Source: Collybia mongolica (taxonomy: Eukaryota > Basidiomycota > Agaricomycetes > Agaricales > Clitocybaceae). From it: a stretch of 64,000 nt of DNA. Positions 57,007 through 64,000 of this stretch are shown here, in pieces. The stretch is from positions 1,550,001 through 1,614,000 of the forward strand of contig JAAXNY010000010.1 in assembly GCA_013420905.1 (NCBI GenBank). Reading direction: 5' to 3'. The notes under the pieces were generated by a model. The model searched no databases. It was not told the DNA's origin and worked only from the letters and a program-made list of their open reading frames with translations. A program made the translations under genes and the position numbers. Every line of letters begins with the position of its first letter. Within the stretch, counting starts at the first letter, position 1.

Positions 57007-57667
57007 GTCAGTTCGAAGTCAAAAGAGGGGGTGCAAGTCAAGTAAACTAGGGTCAGCATATTTACTAAAAAGGCCTGAGTTACCTGGTTGGCCATGGTTT
57101 TGTCCATTAGTGCAGTACTCCATTGTAGTAATGCAAGAGGTTCGGCTATCTAGTCGAGTTCTCCAGCGCATTGTCCTTGAGGTCCTGCGTAGACCACGGG
57201 CTGAATCCCGCGTGCCTTGACATATCCCAGATCAGTGCTATTGTTTAACATACTCGGGAGAGTCGATGTGTGGTATGAGTCGCGTTGACCGTCGACCGAT
57301 AAGGTGGAATACGGCGCCGATACGGGCTTGAACCTTCTCCGAGGCAAAACATGTATTGCCTTTATTAGCCCTTTTCAGGCTGCAATCCTTCCTTGTTGGG
57401 CTCGATGAGGAACAGAACTGTGCCCACCATTTCGAGTGTATGAACATTCCGAAAACTATGGCCCCACCAAATGGTTGGCTATTGAGGCAGCCCTAAATGG
57501 CCCGTTGACGCCGACAGGGCACGTGGACGTCGCAATCACTGGTCCATTTGACGCAGCTCTGGCCTGTCGAGACTTTACACGCCCATTCCACTGTCCGCAG
57601 TCTACTACCCCACCATTGACTTGCGTGGGCGTCGACCCCCTCACTAGTGGACACGTTCGCCTACATC
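57007..57667. promoter_or_regulatory. Divergent intergenic region between RasGEF and the HECT ligase
   Basis: 660 bp holding both promoters. No TATA or named site is assigned. The open frame at 57436-57696 overlaps the HECT start in another frame and is taken as chance. Confidence 0.5.
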
Positions 57668-60523
<2,856 letters not shown>

Positions 60524-61123
60524 TATACGTCCCTTGTATTTACCGATCTGAAGTATTTGCCAACCTGTTTTGTTCGCTTTGTACGTATCTATAATCTATG
60601 AAGCTTTTCTGATGAATTGGATGATGGCGACATGAATGACCTAACATTCAGGAAGACCGAACACATTGTTACTTTTTTCTGGCGTTTGCTAGTAGTGCCT
60701 CCTTGGGAAGTGTTTATAGAACGCTTGGTTGTGCACACAAAAGGTCAAGCTTACCCAAAACCAGTGATTCCCCGGTTCAATTGATGTTGTTCCAGAATCA
60801 CTCTGTCACGGACACCGCACGAAGCGCGAGGTCATTTGAAATTAAATTTCTAAACAATCGCTTGAGTGGTCAAATATTGACCAATGATAGTCCCAGGCCT
60901 TTTGGATAATTTCTCACCACAATAAAACAGGGCTACGACGACCTGTTGTGTTCAACTGAATACCAAAAATGTATTAAAATTTCAATCCTAAGTTACGTCC
61001 GTAATCTAGGCCAAATCGAGACGATACACTCGTGTTCACTTTTGTAGAGAGCATCTTCGCATAAAATCCTGGTCATAAAACCTCAGGTTCTCGACTTAGA
61101 CGTACTATTATGCATTTATCCAC
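60524..61123. other. 3' flank between the HECT ligase and the secreted-protein gene
   Basis: The two genes converge here. Only short frames without motifs (e.g. 60703-60909). Probably UTRs. Confidence 0.5.
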
Positions 61124-61857
61124 TCAAGACTGGTCAGGGTGCAGAGCGGAAAATGCATCGCGAGCTTGACTGAAGGCATCATTAACCGTGGCAGGAGATG
61201 TCTGATCATTCCAGTTCGAGCCACCAACGACGACAGTCTGACTTCCAACATCATGACCACGGAAGCCTAGATCATTGGAGGTGAGGGCGCCATCTGAGCC
61301 GACGATGCTTCCGAAGTGGCTGGCAATGTTGTGGTCAAAGCCAACCTGGTGCCCAGAATTGTGTCTCAAGTCATGGCTGAAGCCGCCAAGGCTGCTGTGG
61401 AACTGCTCGAACACAATAGTCTGTGTTTCAACTTCGCAGATTTGCTCGGTGATGATCCTTGCCGATGTGAAATTAGTATCATTTTGGGTCCATGCTTTAG
61501 AGATGAAAATACCTTTTAGCCATCTCTTGCAAGACGACAAGGCGTTGTTGGATGATCTCGACTTGCTGAGTATGGCAAACAAGCTCTTGGTCGTGAACAA
61601 CAACTTGGCTAACGTGAGAGCCGTCGAAGTTGTCGGAGCCATAGAAATCGTCGAAGTGGTCCAAAGATGCATGGCCTCCCCAGTTGTTGAAAGAGTGTAA
61701 TTCGGTGCGGAGAGCTATTAAGTACTAGTAAATTTAGAGTGTACAAGTGGGGCAACCTCCGCATACCTAGACCTCTGTTGAGTTTAATGGGCTTAGAAAT
61801 GACGCCAGCGGTGAGAGCAGAGACAAGGAGCAAAGAAGTCACGAGTTTGGAGAACAT
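61124..61857 (-). CDS. Small secreted protein of unknown function, conserved in mushrooms
   Basis: Three exons (61857-61767, 61714-61513, 61457-61124) with GT-AG introns of 52 and 55 nt join to 627 nt, 208 aa. Residues 1-21 (MFSKLVTSLLLVSALTAGVI) form a signal peptide. The mature part reads HSFNNWGGHASLDHFDDFYG, ELVCHTQQVEIIQQRLVVLQ, EMAKRIITEQICEVETQTIV, FEQFHSSLGGFSHDLRHNSG and ends DAFSALHPDQS. Two cysteines lie in the helical Gln/Glu/Val-rich core. I recall similar proteins in many Agaricomycetes but know no function. A long antisense frame at 61275-61700 is a shadow. Confidence 0.82.
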
Positions 61858-63191
61858 GTCGAACGATTGAGTAAACTAGGACAGCTCTTGGGCACTAATC
61901 AGTTGAAAGCAAATTGGGTAGTCTTATAGTGAACATACTAAAGGGATTGAAAATTTGACGAAAGATCGTAGATGGGCTACCTGGCGCCAAAAGAAAGTCG
62001 GAAGTGAAGAGAGAAGAGAAGAACGAATGAGGAAAGGACTCCCAGGAGTTTACACTTTTATAGCATGGCTTGGTGCTGAGAATAAGATATAAATAAATCG
62101 CCAAACATCAGCTTGGTTGGGCGCTGGGTGTCAATGTGAACTATACCCCCTGCCTTCTTTGACTTTTGATTCAAGTCGCTATCATCTAGCCATCATGCTG
62201 TTCACAAAACCGAGATATCCGAGAACGCAGGCTTTCCGCTATCTCGGGCTCGATTCCCAACTACTTTCCTTTCCCTTTGGCCTTAAGGTTGAATGGATCA
62301 AAACGCAAGTCCAACTCGATTAAGGGAGCTAGAATCAATTCTTTGAATAGGATAAATTCCAGAGCTACCAAGGGGAGCGGTGAAAACTCACTTTCAGTTG
62401 TACCTCGCGTTGGGCTAGAACGCAAAGCAAAGGAAGTTAGGCAGTCGCGGTGGGCGCTTCTCAGTGCAGTGTTCTATCACAGTTGCAACAAGGCAGCTAA
62501 GTTTTTTATTGTAAGAATTAGCACCTGAAACACACCACTTATCACACATCACGATACAACCAGATTTGCCTGTCAGGCAATACAAGGTAAGAGTGAGTAG
62601 GAGCAGATTTAGCGATCCGCTCATATGACCGACCAATGCCCAAAATGTCGAAAATATTGACAGCTCCCCTGTACTGTTTGAGTCTAAAAATGGGTTCCAA
62701 ACTGGACAGTATATCGATAGATGGTAACCCACACATTCAGAAGATCATATTGCTTTGACAGTGGCCTCGTTGTGGCAGGCTGTGGGTAGCAAAAACCTTA
62801 GATGGTTAACACCATCAGCCCTTTCTTGTGAAGAGATTGTATACGGTAATCGATGGTTGGAACGGGCAGAGTCACCGCAGCAGCGGCAACCTTTTTCCGG
62901 CAGAAAACACGATAAAAATGAGGCTGAAAGGTTGCTTTGGCAATGAGCTTTTTTAGCTAGTTTCTAAACCTCTCGGCTTTCAATGGGACATTGGAACATG
63001 GCTTCACCGCAACGAGGGGTTGCGCCGTATTGCGATAGGGAACCATTCACGAAATAGGCGACCGTAAACTGGCTGTAATTTACCGTGTTGACGCCAGTCC
63101 AGCCCAGCCACAGGCTTTAGGAGTAAACAAATGACAATCGAAGTGCACCCCAGAGTTTCTGACTCGCTACTCATTTAACCACCAAGGCACG
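61858..63191. promoter_or_regulatory. Intergenic region between secreted protein and DEAH helicase (divergent)
   Basis: About 1.3 kb with no recognised gene. Promoter of the secreted protein at 61860-62100, of the helicase before 63192. Short frames at 62117-62946 have no motif. Confidence 0.45.
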
Positions 63192-64000
63192 ATGTCGTCT
63201 GAACTTACGCGGTACATTAGTGACAATTCTCTTCGTGTAAGCTTAAATTCCCCCCATTAGAATCCTGGCTCATGAACCCGAAGTTATTTGGAGTAGCTGA
63301 TCGAAATATGATCGACTTTGTTATAGCTTCAGGTATGTCTGTTGTTGTATTCAGATTGGGGCGGTTGTATATATGACTCTCTAAGCATCCTCCTCAAAGT
63401 CCGCCGACAGCCTTTTCGCGTCTCTTCATAATGCAGGATTACCAGATACCCCGGACGCCCACGAATTTATAGCCGAGGTTTTCCACAAGGTTCCGAGGAA
63501 ACATAAACGTTCCTCTGCCGAAAATACACGGAGGCAGGGCGAAAAAGACGCGAAATTGTTACGGTCGCAAAAATTTGGATTTCTTTTGGACGACGACGTA
63601 CCTGGTGGCGACGAATTCGTTCCAGTGAAGAAGGAGAAACGGAAGGGGGAGGAAAAAGGCAAAGATAAGCGGGACCGGCATCTTCGAAAAAGAGAATACG
63701 ACGAAAAGGAATGGGAAAGTGATGGGGAGCAAAAATCAAGGAAGAGACGGAAGGGGGACGATGATGTCACTGAAACGATGGACGATGAATTGGTGCTGGA
63801 CTCCGTTGAAGATGAAGATTCCCGGCGAGAAAGGGAACGGTTGGAAGATCTCAAAGATAGGGATGCGTTTGCGGAACGTGTGCGAGACCGGGATCGCGAG
63901 CGGACGAAAAAAGTAGTGGAGGACCGTTCATCAAAGAACACGGGTGCTGCTGCTGAGGCAGCACAGCGGCGGCAATTAGCAGATGATGCTGAAGCTCGAG
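63192..64000 (+). CDS. DEAH-box RNA helicase of the DHX16/Prp2 (cdc28) family, N-terminal part, cut by window end
   Basis: Exons 63192-63234, 63261-63332 and from 63386 to beyond 64000. The junctions give SDNSLQSWLMNPKLFGVADR, NMIDFVIASASSSKSADSLF, then GLPDTPDAHEFIAEVFHKVP, a long charged Lys/Arg/Glu/Asp region and RERERLEDLKDRDAFAERVR followed by DRDRERTKKVVED. This N-terminal layout (PWI-like helical domain, KVPRK, then DxxERDAFAERxxxRDxxxT) is that of DHX16/Prp2, which activates the spliceosome before the first splicing step. The helicase core lies outside the window, so the family call rests on the N-terminus only. Confidence 0.8.

Noticed and set aside
61275..61700. 141-codon + strand ORF
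   Set aside because: Exact antisense shadow of the secreted-protein exons, whose spliced product has a signal peptide and a good frame.
63426..63941. 171-codon minus-strand ORF
   Set aside because: Ser/Arg-rich antisense shadow of the charged N-terminal region of the DEAH helicase.

Overview
The window reads as a nuclear segment of a basidiomycete, most likely an Agaricomycete mushroom. The genes carry many 45-60 nt GT-AG introns. The host proteins (Rictor/Ste16-like TORC2 subunit, RPL17, a RasGEF, an Rsp5-type HECT ligase, a DHX16/Prp2-type helicase) are all fungal in type. The repeats (DIRS-like tyrosine-recombinase element, chromovirus, Tc1, an Ulp1+DDE transposon) match families common in mushroom genomes. 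The species cannot be fixed by reading alone.

Layout. 1-15.7 kb: decayed, nested transposable elements. These include a LINE 3' end, a dispersed repeat 'R' with ~220 bp tandem subunits, a minus-strand chromovirus split in its integrase by a complete Tc1 element (6994-8601), LINE debris and a 275 bp MITE. 15.9-21.2 kb: one host gene, the TORC2 subunit Rictor/Ste16, on the minus strand. 21.5-53 kb: a second repeat island. It holds a DIRS-like retroelement (22.5-29.2 kb) split by a second Tc1 element, a 3.3 kb segment that looks inverted between two opposed repeat copies, and a young 9.4 kb Ty3-type LTR retrotransposon (37286-46673) sitting inside a LINE that has its own target duplication. It also holds a bounded 4.3 kb DNA transposon (48027-52370) coding, in one degraded reading frame, for an Ulp1-type SUMO protease joined to a DDE transposase. 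53.2-64 kb: a compact gene block: RPL17 (+), RasGEF (-), RSP5-type HECT ligase (+), a small secreted protein (-) and the 5' end of a DEAH helicase (+).

The genes of the compact block work in growth and housekeeping: TORC2 and Ras signalling, ubiquitin ligation, ribosome and spliceosome. The repeats are mostly dead. Most in-frame stops in the old elements are TGA where a relative or the motif expects arginine (CGA), the mark of C-to-T change at CpG. The young Ty3 element by contrast is rich in GCGC and has open frames.

Most notable items: (1) the Ulp1-DDE transposon, bounded by TIRs and a TA duplication and supported by an unoccupied paralogous site at 33.8 kb; (2) the Ty3 element, in which gag, protease, RT and RNaseH-integrase each step to the -1 frame, with slippery heptamers at the first two junctions; (3) the repeat-mediated inversion at 32342-35663; (4) two LTRs that match almost perfectly over 934 bp but differ at the start of U3.
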